Assembly (NCBI GenBank): GCA_950063125.1
Contig: CATLZI010000023.1
Location: 1 to 14,370 of the forward strand
Origin: an uncultured Porticoccus sp.
GTDB lineage: Bacteria; Pseudomonadota; Gammaproteobacteria; Pseudomonadales; Porticoccaceae
Direction of reading: 5' to 3'
Length of the DNA: 14,370 bases
Part shown: in pieces, positions 7,427 through 14,370 of the stretch
Position numbering within the stretch: the stretch's first letter is position 1
How the letters are laid out: each line of letters begins with the position of its first letter
Translations under genes and position numbers: made by a program
The notes under the pieces: generated by a model
The model's input: only the letters and a program-made list of their open reading frames with translations
Database searches by the model: none
What the model was told of the DNA's origin: nothing

Positions 7427-8361
7427 CAGCGGGACCTGCTCAGTTGGTGGCGCAATTTTGGATTGATCCACACGGCAACAATATCGGATAACAGATTAAA
7501 CAGGACGATCAGCGTCGCGAAAAAAACCGTTGTACCGAGAATCATGGTGTAGTCGCGGTTGAACGCTGCCTGCACATAAAATCGACCCAGACCGGGTATC
7601 TGGAAGATGGTCTCCACCACAAAGGAACCGCTCAGCAGTCCCGCAAATGCCGGGCCGAGAAAGGCCACCACGGGTATCAGTCCGCCGCGCAGGGCGTGTT
7701 TCAGCACTACCACCCGTTCCGGCAGACCTTTGGCCCGGGCGGTGCGAATGTAATCCTGGGTCATTACCTCCAGCATGCCGCCGCGACTCAGTCTGGCGAT
7801 ATAGGCGGCGTAACCGGTACCGAGGGTAATCGCCGGCAATATCTTGTCACCGGCGAGCTCGCCCCAGCCGGATACCGGCAGCCATTCCAGCCAGATCCCA
7901 AAGACCAGCACCAGCAAAGGCCCCATCAGAAAAGAGGGCATACAGATACCCAGCATGGCCGCCGACATGGGCAGGTAATCCTGGGGGGTGTTGGGTCGCA
8001 GTGCCGCTATCACGCCGGCACAGACACCGATCAGGATAGCCACCAGCATGGCATAAAATGCCAGTTCAGCAGTGATGGGTAGTCCCCCGGCAATCAGCTC
8101 GTTGACAGTTCGCCCCGGGTAGCGGAAGGAGGGCCCAAATTCCCCATGGGCGAGATCCCCCAGGTAGCTCAGGTATTGTTGCCAGATTGGCTGGTCGAGT
8201 CGGTACTGGGCCTCCAGCGCCCTGACCACTTCCGGCGGCACTGCCTTTTCCGCGCTGAACGGGCCGCCCGGCGCGCATCTCACCAACAGAAAAGTGGCAG
8301 TGATAACCACCAGTAATACCGGAATGGCCTGTAATAACCGACTCAGAATAAAGCGCAACAT
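7426..8361 (-). CDS. oppB: peptide ABC transporter permease, OppB/DppB type
   Basis: This 311-residue inner-membrane permease has about six helices. The first (MLRFILSRLLQAIPVLLVV) is the standard OppB/DppB opening and is followed by the APGGPF motif. The periplasmic segment LAHGEFGPSFRYPGRTVNELI is also typical. The EAA loop DYIRTARAKGLPERVVVLKHALR (residues about 208-230) couples to the ATPase. The C-terminal part carries VVETIFQIPGLGRFYVQAAFNRDYTMILGTT, strongly diagnostic of the family. The ATG sits in a TGATG overlap with the oppA stop (8359-8363), and its own stop makes a second TGATG with oppC. Binding protein and both permeases are therefore likely translated in series from one message. 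Confidence 0.96.
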   Translation of the reverse strand: MLRFILSRLLQAIPVLLVVITATFLLVRCAPGGPFSAEKAVPPEVVRALEAQYRLDQPIWQQYLSYLGDLAHGEFGPSFRYPGRTVNELIAGGLPITAELAFYAMLVAILIGVCAGVIAALRPNTPQDYLPMSAAMLGICMPSFLMGPLLVLVFGIWLEWLPVSGWGELAGDKILPAITLGTGYAAYIARLSRGGMLEVMTQDYIRTARAKGLPERVVVLKHALRGGLIPVVAFLGPAFAGLLSGSFVVETIFQIPGLGRFYVQAAFNRDYTMILGTTVFFATLIVLFNLLSDIVAVWINPKLRHQLSRSR

Positions 8362-10016
8362 CAGTGTGGCAACTCTGCAGCCGGCTTCTTATCGAGAGAC
8401 AGGTTATCGAGAGACAGGTTTTTGTACAGGGTGTAGTTGAGTATGTTCGGCTCAAGCCCTTTAAGTGCGGGGTGCACCAGGCTTTTACTGGTATAGATGT
8501 GAATCGGAATAATCGGCATATCCTCCAGTAACAGCGCTTCCGCCTCTCGCATCAGACGGTAGCGCTCCTCGCGCGTCTCTGCTCTGGGTGCTTCCTTCAG
8601 TATCAGCTGGTCGAAGCGGGCACTGGACCAGCCGGTGCGGTTATTGCCGCCGTCGGTTATCCACATATCGAGAAAGGTGTTGGGGTCCACGTAATCGCCA
8701 ATCCAGCCCGCCCGGGCAATGCCATAGTTTCCACCGTTAACCGAGTTCAGAAACACTTTCCAGTCCTGGTTGTGGAGACTCACCTTGATACCCAGCTCCT
8801 TGTACCACATCTGTTGGATAGCCACGGCAATTTTATGGTGTCCCTCTGAAGTGTTGAACAGTAACTCGGTAACCGGAAAACCTTCGCCACCGGGGTAACC
8901 CGCTTCCGCCAGCAGTACCCGCGCCCGGGCCGGGTCATAGGCAAAGCCAGCGGGGGCGGTGTAGCCCAGCGTATCCGGCGGCGTAAAGGTATAGGCCGGC
9001 AGCTCATCGCCCTTCGTGACCTGCCGGACAATCGCCTCCCTGTCGATACTCATGGCCAGCGCCCTGCGAACCCGTTTGTCGCTGAGGTGTGGCACCTGGG
9101 TATTGATGCGATAGAAATAATTGCCGAGATACGGATGGGTGTGCAGCAGCCCGGGATGATCCCGCCGATAGACCGCCAGTTTATCGATCGGCACGGTGGC
9201 GGTGCGGTGCAGTTGCCCGGAGCGAAACATCCGCTCCTCGGTGGTGATGTTTTCCGTAGGATAGAAGTGGATGGCATTGAGCGACACGTTTTCAGCATCC
9301 CAATAGTGGGGATTCTTTTCCACCACCACACGCTTGAACAGTTGCCATCCGGTCAGGGAGAAGGGGCCATTGCCGACAAAATTGCCGGGCCTGGTCCAGA
9401 GACTGCCGCGTTGGTCGGGCGGGCCAAATTTTTCAATGGTGGCGCGGTGCAATGGAAAGTAACTGTAGTGATCGAGCAATTGCAGGAAGTAGGGTGTTGG
9501 GTTGGCAAACTCAACCTCCAGTGTATGGTCGTCTATAGCATTGATACCCACAGCGGAAAAATCACTCAGCTCCTGCCTGAAATACGCCTCCGCATTTTTG
9601 ATGGCAAACAGCATATAGGCGTATTGATTGCCGAGCGAGGGCTGCAGTGCCCGCCACCAGGACCAGGCAAAATCCCCGGCTGTGACAGGGTCACCGTTTG
9701 ACCAGCGTGCGTCATGGCGCAGGTAAAATGTATAACGCTTGCCGTCGGCGCTGATCTCCCAGTGGGTAGCCACACCGGGAACAGGTTCAAGTGTTGAAGG
9801 ATCTTTCAGCACAAGCCCTTCGAGGAGGGCCGTGAGGATATTGTGCTCCGGCACCCCCGTGACAATATGCGGGTCCAGCTCCTGGGGATCAGTGCCATTG
9901 CCGAGGTGGAGTATTCCCTGTCGGTTGCCACTGGCGGTGTTGCTCTCCCCCTGACCACAGGCCATTACCAACAGGCTGAACAGGAGGCTGACAGAGGCCA
10001 TTTTCAGGAACGGCAT
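8361..10016 (-). CDS. oppA: oligopeptide-binding lipoprotein of ABC importer (OppA, SBP family 5)
   Basis: This 551-residue extracytoplasmic solute-binding protein is of the usual length for family 5. The N-terminus is a lipoprotein signal peptide: Lys5, a hydrophobic core and a lipobox VMAC with Cys20. Gly follows the Cys, so outer-membrane sorting by the Lol rule is possible. The mature protein has GTDPQELDPHIVTGVPEHNILTALLEGL near the start, then WSNGDPVTAGDFAWSWWRAL. Later come RRALAMSIDREAIVRQV, and WIGDYVDPNTFLDMW near residues 445-460. These resemble OppA/MppA peptide binders rather than DppA. The end IIPIHIYTSKSLVHP is typical. The C-terminal tail contains a tandem LSLDN LSLDK duplication from a 15-bp DNA repeat. 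It is first in oppA-oppB-oppC. GAG six nt upstream is a weak ribosome site. Confidence 0.95.
   Translation of the reverse strand: MPFLKMASVSLLFSLLVMACGQGESNTASGNRQGILHLGNGTDPQELDPHIVTGVPEHNILTALLEGLVLKDPSTLEPVPGVATHWEISADGKRYTFYLRHDARWSNGDPVTAGDFAWSWWRALQPSLGNQYAYMLFAIKNAEAYFRQELSDFSAVGINAIDDHTLEVEFANPTPYFLQLLDHYSYFPLHRATIEKFGPPDQRGSLWTRPGNFVGNGPFSLTGWQLFKRVVVEKNPHYWDAENVSLNAIHFYPTENITTEERMFRSGQLHRTATVPIDKLAVYRRDHPGLLHTHPYLGNYFYRINTQVPHLSDKRVRRALAMSIDREAIVRQVTKGDELPAYTFTPPDTLGYTAPAGFAYDPARARVLLAEAGYPGGEGFPVTELLFNTSEGHHKIAVAIQQMWYKELGIKVSLHNQDWKVFLNSVNGGNYGIARAGWIGDYVDPNTFLDMWITDGGNNRTGWSSARFDQLILKEAPRAETREERYRLMREAEALLLEDMPIIPIHIYTSKSLVHPALKGLEPNILNYTLYKNLSLDNLSLDKKPAAELPH
8389..8418. repeat. 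15-bp perfect tandem duplication in the oppA 3' end
   Basis: The unit TTATCGAGAGACAGG occurs twice head to tail (8389-8403 and 8404-8418). It is a multiple of three and in frame, so it duplicates five residues (LSLDN then LSLDK) near the OppA C-terminus. It probably arose by slippage or unequal exchange. The tail lies beyond the conserved fold, so it should be tolerated. Confidence 0.9.
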
Positions 10017-10091
10017 AGATTGCTCAATAGCGTGATAGGAGACAGGCTATGTTAGGCAAGGACGGCATTGAGTGCCAGCCCCCGATCGTGG

Positions 10092-10120
10092 TTGAAATAG
10101 CGGTTCCGAAGGACCATAAT
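10092..10120 (+). promoter_or_regulatory. sigma-70 promoter for ffs
   Basis: TTGAAA (10092-10097) and CATAAT (10115-10120) each match five of six consensus positions and are 17 nt apart. The DNA after the -10 is GCCCACCC. A GC-rich discriminator of this kind is typical of growth-rate- and ppGpp-controlled stable RNA promoters. Transcription would begin near 10127, about 36 nt before the predicted mature 5' end of the 4.5S RNA. That fits known RNase P removal of a 5' leader from this RNA. Confidence 0.7.
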
Positions 10121-10162
10121 GCCCACCCTTCGGGAGTTCTGTACAAGACTCCGATTCTTTAT

Positions 10163-10277
<115 letters not shown>

Positions 10278-10444
10278 AGTTTATTTTCAAACGTTGGTTA
10301 ATCAGAAAGTCCGGCGCAGATGCGAATTGGGCCTGTCTTTTGCGGAAAAATAAATCCCCAACTACCACCCGAGCATCTGGAGAAGCGACCATGCTCAGAT
10401 TGTAGCCGGGGACCAGTCGTGTCATACGTGCTTTGCCCTGTTAT
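10278..10444. other. intergenic spacer between convergent ffs and nasA
   Basis: This 167-nt non-coding stretch lies between ffs (rightward) and nasA (leftward). It begins with an AT-rich run just after the ffs terminal stem and contains the long symmetric hairpin at 10356-10411. A 77-codon minus-strand frame (10192-10425) crosses it but runs through the ffs gene and resembles nothing I know, so I do not call a gene. Confidence 0.6.
10346..10411 (-). terminator. candidate terminator of the nirB-nirD-nasA operon
   Basis: Read on the minus strand, CCCC (10408-10411) pairs with GGGG (10356-10359). CTAC (10402-10405) pairs with GTAG (10362-10365), and GAGCAT (10391-10396) pairs with ATGCTC (10371-10376). 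The internal loops are symmetric, 2x2 and 5x5 nt. The last G run is followed at once by ATTTATTTTT. A GC-closed hairpin plus a T-rich tract 34 nt past the nasA stop fits a rho-independent terminator. The internal loops make it longer and more interrupted than a typical one. Confidence 0.6.
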
Positions 10445-13123
10445 CTATGCGGCATCGACATTCAGGGTCTCGTTGATCAGTTTGTTAAGCTCCGGTATGC
10501 AAGAGCCACAGTTGGTACCGCAGTTAAGTTGTTCTCCCAGTGCTTTTGTGGAATTTGCCCCATCGACAATGGCTGCCAGGATCTGTTTTTCGCCGACCTC
10601 AAAGCAAGCGCATATTAATTTTCCCCGGTCGGGCTGGTTCATGTCGATCCCCGCCAGCAATTGCCACGGGGAGGACGTTATCTCCCGGCTGAGTAATCCC
10701 TGTAACCAGCTTGTTGCCGGCATCAGTGACAGACTGTGATGACTGAAGATGGCCATTTGCACCAATGCGCCTTCGTAGCAGATAAAACGCTCGTCCCTAT
10801 GTTCGGTATCGGCGTAATGGGCGCAGTTGCCGGTGAAGCCCTGCTGGCTGATAAAGGCTTGCCAGTCGAAGCCCTCAGCGGCAGCAAATCGGTAGCAATA
10901 GCCCTTGTTATCTGTCAGTGGCGTCATTGACCAATCGATGAATTCGTCGCAGTCCAGTGCCTCCCTGCTGACCACCATTGCCCAAACCGGTGTCGCCACT
11001 TTTTTCAGTGCGGCGGGGGTAAATTTGAATTCGGGTTGCCCGGACACCGGATCGGTCAGTGGGGCAATCACTGAGCAAACGCGAGCCTGGCGGGCGAACT
11101 GGTCGTTCCAGTGAATCGGCATAAACAGCTGATTTTTCCCCATGCCTTCATCCAGCATCACGCCGACCCGGACGGCCCCATGTACGGTGCGCACCTCTGC
11201 CAGATCTCCATCGTGAAGTTCATTTGTACGGGCTGTTTCGGGGTGCACCAGGACAAAGGGCGCATCGATATGATTGAGCAATCGTTGGGCGCGGGCGGTG
11301 CGCGTCATGGTGTGCCACTGGTCGCGGATTCTTCCGGTATTGAGTGCACAGGGATAGGTCACACTGAGCGGTTGAACCGGCAGACGGGGCGCAATGGCGA
11401 TAAACTGAGCCTTGCCGGATGCCGTCACGAACCCGCCCTCAGTGAACAGGCGCGCTGTTCCCGCGGGAGATTCAGCCGTGACGGGCCATTGGATGGGTGA
11501 GAGATCGTTGTATTGTTGTTCAGACAGTTCGCTGAGGCCGCTGATATTGAAAATGCGCTTGCCCCCGTTCCTGAAACCACTCAATGCAGCGTGTTCAACA
11601 AACACATCCCGCGGTGACCGGTAGGGAAACGCCTCCGAGAACCCAAGTCTTTGTGCGACCTGGGTCATGATCCACCAGTCGTCCTTTGCTTCACCCACGG
11701 GTTTTATCAGTGCTCGCTGTCTTGAGATGCGGCGCTCGGAGTTTGTGACGGTGCCGTTTTTCTCGCCCCAACCGGTGGCTGGCAGCAAAATATCGGCGGT
11801 GGCGGTCGTGTCTGTGGCTGCCACGCAGTCGGAGACAATCACGGTTTCACAGCGCTGCAGAGCCTCTCTGACACGATTGGCATCCGGCATGCTGACCACC
11901 GGATTGGTCGCCATAATCCAGATTGCCTTGATCCTGCCGTCGGCGACGGCGTCAAACAGGTCCACTGCTTTCATGCCCGGCTGCTGACAGAGTTGGTCGG
12001 TAGCCCAAAAGTCGGCCACGGTTCGCAAGTCCCCGGGGTTGTAGTCCATATGGGCAGCCAGCTGGTTGGCCAGACCGCCCACTTCCCGGCCACCCATGGC
12101 ATTGGGCTGACCGGTAATCGAGAATGGGCCTGCGCCGATCTTGCCGATTCTTCCGGTGGCAAGATGGCAATTGATAATGGCATTGCCCTTGTCAGTGCCG
12201 GAGGAGGATTGGTTGATCCCCTGTGAGTAGAAGGTAATGGTTTTATCCGTTTCGGCGAACCACTGGTAAAAGGTTTCCAGTACGTCCGTTTCAAGCCCGA
12301 CCAGGCGGGCCGTTTCTGCAAAAGAGATGGCATTGGCGGCTTCCAGTGCCTCCCGATAGCCTTCAGTGTGCTGCGCTATATACTCAGAACAGCTAGCCCC
12401 CGTTTGCTGCAACCACGCCAGTAAACCGACAAACAGATAGCCATCGGCACCGGGGCTGATCGGCAAATGGAGGTCGGCGAGATCACAGCTGGCCGTGCGG
12501 CGCGGGTCGATCACCACCACCCGCATGGTGGGATTTCGTTTTTTGGCAGCGGCCATCCGGCGATAGAGTACCGGGTGGGTCCAGGCGGCGTTGGAGCCAA
12601 CCAGAATCAGCAGATCGCAGTGATCCAGGTCTTCGTAACTGCAGGGTACCGCATCGGCACCAAAAGCCCGCTTATAGCTGGTGACGGCAGATGACATACA
12701 GAGTCGGGAATTGGTATCCACATTGCCAGTGCCGATAAAGCCCTTGGCCAGCTTGTTGGCCACGTAGTAGTCCTCGGTGAGCAATTGTCCGGACAGGTAA
12801 AAGGCGATGGCGCCGGGGCCGTGTTCCTCGCGAACCTCGTTCAGTCGCTTTGCCACTGTATCGAGGGCGGTGTCCCAGTCGACCTGTTGACCGTTGACAG
12901 ACGGGTAGAGTAGCCGGCCGTGGTCGCCCATGGTTTCGTGGAGCGCTGAACCTTTTACACAGAGGGCACCGTAGTTGGCGGGGTGGGTTTTATCGCCGGA
13001 TACGGCGATGATGCTGTCGTCCCGTAACTTTGCAGAAACACCACAGCCAACCCCGCAGTAGGGGCAGGTGGTTTCCAAATTGGAGGTGGATGCACTCATG
13101 AAGATCTGCCGGATGCCGAGCAT
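10445..13123 (-). CDS. nasA: assimilatory nitrate reductase, molybdopterin catalytic subunit with C-terminal BFD [2Fe-2S] domain
   Basis: This 892-residue cytoplasmic enzyme reduces nitrate to nitrite. The N-terminal [4Fe-4S] motif is C20-PY-C23-GVG-C27 with the fourth ligand at C55 (CVKG). The molybdopterin oxidoreductase body follows with NTNSRLCMSSAVTSYKRAFG, then YSQGINQSSSGTDKGNAIIN, then TGQPNAMGGREVGGLANQL. The second cofactor-binding region is near NTGRIRDQWHTMTRTARA. The C-terminus (about 836-890) is a Fer2_BFD domain with C838, C840, C868, C872 and C875, as in Klebsiella-type NasA. It probably receives electrons from a separate reductase not in the window, or from NirB-linked partners. 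The gene starts 3 nt after the nirD stop. ATG 13123 has only AGG very close by; ATG 13099, which removes eight residues, is a reasonable alternative. A candidate terminator follows. Confidence 0.97.
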   Translation of the reverse strand: MLGIRQIFMSASTSNLETTCPYCGVGCGVSAKLRDDSIIAVSGDKTHPANYGALCVKGSALHETMGDHGRLLYPSVNGQQVDWDTALDTVAKRLNEVREEHGPGAIAFYLSGQLLTEDYYVANKLAKGFIGTGNVDTNSRLCMSSAVTSYKRAFGADAVPCSYEDLDHCDLLILVGSNAAWTHPVLYRRMAAAKKRNPTMRVVVIDPRRTASCDLADLHLPISPGADGYLFVGLLAWLQQTGASCSEYIAQHTEGYREALEAANAISFAETARLVGLETDVLETFYQWFAETDKTITFYSQGINQSSSGTDKGNAIINCHLATGRIGKIGAGPFSITGQPNAMGGREVGGLANQLAAHMDYNPGDLRTVADFWATDQLCQQPGMKAVDLFDAVADGRIKAIWIMATNPVVSMPDANRVREALQRCETVIVSDCVAATDTTATADILLPATGWGEKNGTVTNSERRISRQRALIKPVGEAKDDWWIMTQVAQRLGFSEAFPYRSPRDVFVEHAALSGFRNGGKRIFNISGLSELSEQQYNDLSPIQWPVTAESPAGTARLFTEGGFVTASGKAQFIAIAPRLPVQPLSVTYPCALNTGRIRDQWHTMTRTARAQRLLNHIDAPFVLVHPETARTNELHDGDLAEVRTVHGAVRVGVMLDEGMGKNQLFMPIHWNDQFARQARVCSVIAPLTDPVSGQPEFKFTPAALKKVATPVWAMVVSREALDCDEFIDWSMTPLTDNKGYCYRFAAAEGFDWQAFISQQGFTGNCAHYADTEHRDERFICYEGALVQMAIFSHHSLSLMPATSWLQGLLSREITSSPWQLLAGIDMNQPDRGKLICACFEVGEKQILAAIVDGANSTKALGEQLNCGTNCGSCIPELNKLINETLNVDAA

Positions 13124-13126
13124 CGC

Positions 13127-13480
13127 CTAGGGGGTGACTACCACTTGACTGCCCACCAGTTCAATGGCGTAGGTGGGCACCGTCACGTCCTCGTTTTCCA
13201 GGCACTGGCCGGTGGTCAGATCATAGTGCTGTTTGTAGAGCGGTGAAGCGACCACCAGTCTGCCCTGTACATCGCCAACCACGCCCCTGGACAGCACGTT
13301 GGCCTTGCCGATGGGATCCCAGTTGCCAATGGCATAGACCTGAGGCGCTTCATCGGGCAGGTAAAAAACGGCCACCTGCTGGCCGTCGATCAGTGCACAG
13401 ATGCCGGAATTTGGTATCAGGTCTTCCTGTAGGCAGATCACCAGCGGGTTTTCAGATACTCTGTTTTCTGCGGTATTCAT
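13127..13480 (-). CDS. nirD: nitrite reductase (NADH) small subunit
   Basis: This 117-residue NirD, of standard length, is the small partner of NirB in the cytoplasmic siroheme nitrite reductase that makes ammonium from nitrite using NADH. It has the Rieske-like fold pattern. The usual cluster-ligand positions are replaced: where Rieske proteins have C-x-H it reads GNWDP (52-56), and the second box is ASPLYKQHYDL (78-88). It therefore should not bind a [2Fe-2S] cluster, as is normal for proteobacterial NirD. The SRGVVGD and VASPLYKQH stretches are strongly conserved in the family. The frame extends upstream inside nirB, but the ATG at 13480 is right. It lies 13 nt after the nirB stop and has GAGG (13489-13492) 8 nt upstream. 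nasA follows 3 nt downstream. Confidence 0.95.
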   Translation of the reverse strand: MNTAENRVSENPLVICLQEDLIPNSGICALIDGQQVAVFYLPDEAPQVYAIGNWDPIGKANVLSRGVVGDVQGRLVVASPLYKQHYDLTTGQCLENEDVTVPTYAIELVGSQVVVTP

Positions 13481-13488
13481 CAATAAAG

Positions 13489-13492
13489 CCTC
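13489..13492 (-). promoter_or_regulatory. Shine-Dalgarno fixing the nirD start
   Basis: GAGG on the minus strand, directly after the nirB stop codon, lies 8 nt before the ATG at 13480. It rules out the longer open frame that reaches back into nirB. Confidence 0.7.
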
Positions 13493-13493
13493 A

Positions 13494-14370
13494 TTACGCC
13501 GATTTGGCCAACAGTTGGTCGGTTTCCTCTTCGGTGGCCGGCCGCGGCTGACCGCGCTCCTGCACGAACACAACCCGTTCATCCGCCGCATCAGCGTTGA
13601 CGAACTGGCGGAAGCGTTTGAGTTTTTCCGGGTCCTCAATGGTGGTTTTCCACTCGCACTGGTAGGTGCCGACAATACTGTTCATCTGCTCCTCCAGTTC
13701 GGCACAGATACCCAGCCGGTCGTCGATGACCACCTCTTTCAGGTAATCCAGACCACCCTCCAGATTGTCCAGCCACACCGAGGTGCGCTGCAGGCGGTCA
13801 GCGGTTCGTACATAGAACATCAGGAAGCGATCGATGTACCTGATCAGGGTTTCGTCATCCAGGTCGGTGGCGAACAGGTCGGCGTGGCGGGGTTTCATGC
13901 CGCCATTGCCGCACAGGTACAGGTTCCAGCCGTGCTCGGTGGCAATTACCCCGAAGTCCTTGGATTGCGCCTCGGCACACTCCCGAGTACAGCCGGAGAC
14001 GGCGGACTTCAGTTTGTGGGGCGAGCGCAGACCCTTGTAGCGATCTTCGATATAGATCGCCATGCTGACGCTGTCCTGTACCCCGTAGCGGCACCAGGTG
14101 CTGCCGACACAGGATTTGACGGTGCGCAGTGCCTTGCCGTAGGCGTGGCCGGTTTCAAAACCGGCGTCGATCAGTTCTTTCCAGATATCCGGCAACTGAT
14201 CCACTCTGGCCCCAAACAGGTCGATCCGCTGCCCGCCGGTAATCTTGGTGTAGAGATTGTATTTTTTGCCCACCTCGCCGAGCACAATCAGTTTGTCCGG
14301 GGTGATCTCGCCACCCGGCACCCGCGGCACCACAGAATAGGTACCGCTCTTTTGCATATTGGCCAGAAAG
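13494..14370 (-). CDS. nirB: nitrite reductase (NADH) large subunit, C-terminal part (5' end beyond window)
   Basis: The last 292 or so residues of NirB are present; the frame is open to the window edge (FLAN just before the internal Met at 14357). This is the siroheme/[4Fe-4S] catalytic half of assimilatory nitrite reductase. The four cluster Cys are visible as SCVGSTWC (C-x5-C, around 14091-14111) and GCTREC (C-x3-C, around 13979-13991). They are followed by GGMKPRHADLFA. The C-terminal helical end (RYIDRFLMFYVRTADRLQRTSVWLDNLEGG) is nearly invariant in the family. The missing N-terminal part should carry the FAD/NAD(P)H-binding domains and the BFD-type clusters. It heads, or is early in, the leftward nirB-nirD-nasA operon, whose promoter lies outside the window. 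The internal Met at 14357 is not the start. Confidence 0.97.
   Translation of the reverse strand, partial: FLANMQKSGTYSVVPRVPGGEITPDKLIVLGEVGKKYNLYTKITGGQRIDLFGARVDQLPDIWKELIDAGFETGHAYGKALRTVKSCVGSTWCRYGVQDSVSMAIYIEDRYKGLRSPHKLKSAVSGCTRECAEAQSKDFGVIATEHGWNLYLCGNGGMKPRHADLFATDLDDETLIRYIDRFLMFYVRTADRLQRTSVWLDNLEGGLDYLKEVVIDDRLGICAELEEQMNSIVGTYQCEWKTTIEDPEKLKRFRQFVNADAADERVVFVQERGQPRPATEEETDQLLAKSA

Noticed and set aside
9087..9701. 204-codon plus-strand frame inside oppA
   Set aside because: It lies wholly antisense to a well-supported solute-binding protein and resembles no family I know.
10356..10411. Symmetric hairpin as an integron attC site
   Set aside because: The outer arms lack the RYYYAAC/GTTRRRY core pair, and there is no gene cassette or integrase in the window.
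13481..13675. N-terminal extension of nirD by 65 codons
   Set aside because: It overlaps the conserved nirB end in another frame; the GAGG-ATG at 13480 is the proper start.

Overview
The window looks like an ordinary chromosomal segment of a Gammaproteobacterium, possibly a marine or aquatic relative of Cellvibrionales or Alteromonadales. The lineage is inferred from gene families and from a long E. coli-type 4.5S RNA, not from any search. Coding density is high, base composition is moderately GC-rich, and the genes form short tightly packed operons. I see no insertion sequence, prophage, CRISPR array or tRNA.

Layout, left to right. (1) Positions 1-99 are an edge fragment with a small hairpin and a possible 5' end of a leftward gene. 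(2) A leftward pair at 100-1667 encodes a 3-mercaptopyruvate-type sulfurtransferase and a TauE/SafE sulfur-anion exporter, coupled by a 4-base ATGA overlap. (3) A rightward run at 1802-4788 encodes a YcaD-like MFS transporter, an EamA (DMT) transporter and a membrane-anchored SIMPL/DUF541 protein. (4) A leftward oligopeptide ABC importer lies at 4832-10016. It is a lipoprotein binding protein, two permeases joined by TGATG stop/start overlaps, and one fused double-ATPase that follows an AT-rich gap and may have its own promoter. (5) On the plus strand at 10163-10277 is a gene absent from any protein-based view: ffs, the 4.5S signal recognition particle RNA. It has a good sigma-70 promoter with a GC-rich discriminator upstream. 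(6) A leftward assimilatory nitrate operon, nirB (5' part beyond the window), nirD and nasA, occupies 10445-14370. It ends in a long symmetric hairpin followed by a T-rich tract, lying between nasA and ffs.

Function. The nas operon encodes reduction of nitrate to nitrite (NasA) and nitrite to ammonium (NirBD) in the cytoplasm. The Opp system imports peptides, another nitrogen and carbon source. The sulfurtransferase/TauE pair suggests handling of reduced sulfur, with export of a sulfur anion. No wholly new system is evident. The points most worth a second look are the ffs gene and its convergence with the nas terminator, the possible near-leaderless promoter of the fused ATPase gene, a 15-bp in-frame tandem duplication at the oppA 3' end, and several start codons that should be moved.
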